A stretch of 64,000 nucleotides of DNA from Amycolatopsis alba DSM 44262 (GTDB lineage: Bacteria; Actinomycetota; Actinomycetes; Mycobacteriales; Pseudonocardiaceae). The notes beneath the pieces are model-generated. The model had not been told where the DNA came from. It saw only the letters and a program-made list of their open reading frames with translations, and searched no databases. Shown here piece by piece: positions 63,215 to 64,000 of the stretch; positions within the stretch are counted from its first letter, which is position 1; each line of letters starts with the position of its first letter. Made by a program: the position numbers and the translations under genes. Where the stretch lies: contig NZ_KB913032.1 of the NCBI RefSeq assembly GCF_000384215.1, forward strand, positions 124,001 to 188,000. Reading direction: 5' to 3'.

Positions 63215-63967
63215 TCACTTCCAGCGGTCGGTGAGAACTCCGAGTGCGCCCAGCGCGACGGCGGCGGCGGTGGAGGTGCGCAAAACGGTGGGGCCCAACC
63301 GGATGGCGGTCGCGCCGGCTTCGGTGAGGGTGGCGAGTTCTTCGTCGGTGATGCCGCCTTCGGGGCCGACGATGAGGAGGATGTCGCCTTGTGGCGGGAG
63401 TTCGATCTCGGTGAGCCGGGTGGTGATGCCGGATTCGAGGACGAGGGCGCGCGAAACGGTCTGGGCGAGTTCGGCGAGTTCGCGGGTGGTGGCGGGCTCG
63501 GCGACTTCGGGGACGTGGGCGCGGCGGGCTTGTTTGGCGGCGGCGCGGGCGGTGGTGCGCCAGCGGGTGAGGGCTTTGTCGCCGCGGGTTCCTTCTTCCC
63601 AGCGGGCGACGCTGCGGGCGGCGCGCCAGGGGACGATCGCGTCGGCGCCTGCTTCGGTGGCGAGTTCGACGGCGAGTTCGCCGCGGTCGCCTTTGGCGAG
63701 TGCCTGGGCGACGATGACGCGCAGTGCGGGCGGTTCCTCGGTCCAGTGTTCTTCGATGGCGAGGGTGAGTGCCGCGTCGCGGCCTGCCTGGACGGCCTCG
63801 ACGACGCAGCGCGCCATGCCGCCTTCGCCGTCGGAAAGCATGAGGCGTTCGCCGACGCGCAGCCGCCGGACGGTGGCGGCGTGCCGGGCTTCCTCACCGT
63901 CGAGCGTGGTGCGCCCGGAGCCGGGCAGCGCGTCGGTGAGGAAGACCGGCAGTGTCGTCTCTGGCAC
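63215..63967 (-). CDS. rsmE: 16S rRNA (uracil(1498)-N(3))-methyltransferase
   Basis: A 250-residue SPOUT methyltransferase that modifies U1498 near the ribosomal decoding site. There is an N-terminal PUA-like domain (about 1-75) and the SPOUT knot with VGPEGGITDEEL and RLGPTVLRTSTAA. The GTG start is at 63967. It begins 4 bases after the stop of the upstream gene, as in the conserved dnaJ-rsmE pair. Confidence 0.95.
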   Translation of the reverse strand: MPETTLPVFLTDALPGSGRTTLDGEEARHAATVRRLRVGERLMLSDGEGGMARCVVEAVQAGRDAALTLAIEEHWTEEPPALRVIVAQALAKGDRGELAVELATEAGADAIVPWRAARSVARWEEGTRGDKALTRWRTTARAAAKQARRAHVPEVAEPATTRELAELAQTVSRALVLESGITTRLTEIELPPQGDILLIVGPEGGITDEELATLTEAGATAIRLGPTVLRTSTAAAVALGALGVLTDRWK

Positions 63968-63970
63968 GGG

Positions 63971-64000
63971 TTACCGGTGGTTCTTGGTGCGCAGCTTGGA
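63971..64000 (-). CDS. C-terminal end of an upstream gene, probably dnaJ
   Basis: The last nine codons (SKLRTKNHR) and a TAA stop are visible just before rsmE. In actinobacteria dnaJ2 normally precedes rsmE, and DnaJ2 proteins end in a short basic tail. The identity is inferred from position only. Confidence 0.45.
   Translation of the reverse strand, partial: SKLRTKNHR

Noticed and set aside
62743..63234. A 163-codon frame across the HIT-rsmE gap
   Set aside because: It runs through several palindromes and repeat units and has no ribosome-binding site or domain.

Overview
The window is high-GC actinomycete chromosome. It has dense overlapping operons, many GTG and TTG starts, strong GC bias at third codon positions, a type VII (ESX-like) secretion locus, ECF sigma factors, class F-like sortases and an NB-ARC/TPR regulator. 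From 29 to 64 kb the order tRNA-Asn, dnaG, dgt, glyS, smtB, zur, uppS, recO, era, CBS/CorC, ybeY, phoH, rsmE follows the Mycobacterium tuberculosis asnT to rsmE region as I remember it. Protein style and intergenic palindromes suggest Pseudonocardiaceae, most likely Amycolatopsis; this is inference, with no database search.

Layout. 1-12.4 kb: type VII secretion locus with two WXG100 genes, eccB and eccD on the minus strand, eccC divergent, a mycosin that has lost its catalytic serine, and a beta-helix protein fused to tandem AAA+ domains. 12.4-21.9 kb: regulators and metabolism (NB-ARC regulator, ECF sigma factor, membrane-anchored sugar-binding-like protein, cupin/MarR pair sharing two operators, P450, VOC protein, FadR-type regulator with an MFS exporter). 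21.9-29 kb: an accessory, decaying region with twin hairpins, an IS5-type transposase remnant, a GNAT enzyme, an amber-interrupted small gene, a frameshifted LysR gene, a secreted ricin-type lectin, an NCS2 permease, a frameshifted secreted protein and a small secreted protein. 29-45 kb: tRNA-Asn, tam, dnaG, an ECF41 sigma factor facing a carboxymuconolactone-decarboxylase-like gene with a matching promoter, an aldehyde dehydrogenase lacking its catalytic cysteine, a GT-C-like membrane protein, a serpin, dgt, a YdcF protein and a two-component/ABC exporter operon. 45-54 kb: glyS, two sortases with a likely surface substrate, the smtB-zur zinc regulators, a permease pair, uppS and recO. 54-58 kb: four CD225/dispanin proteins with an RDD and a DUF2752 protein. 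58-64 kb: housekeeping era, CBS/CorC protein, ybeY, phoH, HIT protein, rsmE and the end of a probable dnaJ.

Intergenic DNA is rich in structured repeats: a 21-bp-period tandem repeat at three loci, a GTACGTGAAGGCC-type palindrome family, a hairpin pair sharing a CGTCCAACG loop, and a 255-bp element with roughly 50-bp terminal inverted repeats. These, the dead mycosin and the dispanin cluster are the best candidates for undescribed biology. Start codons were chosen from ribosome-binding sites and family N-termini and are inferences.
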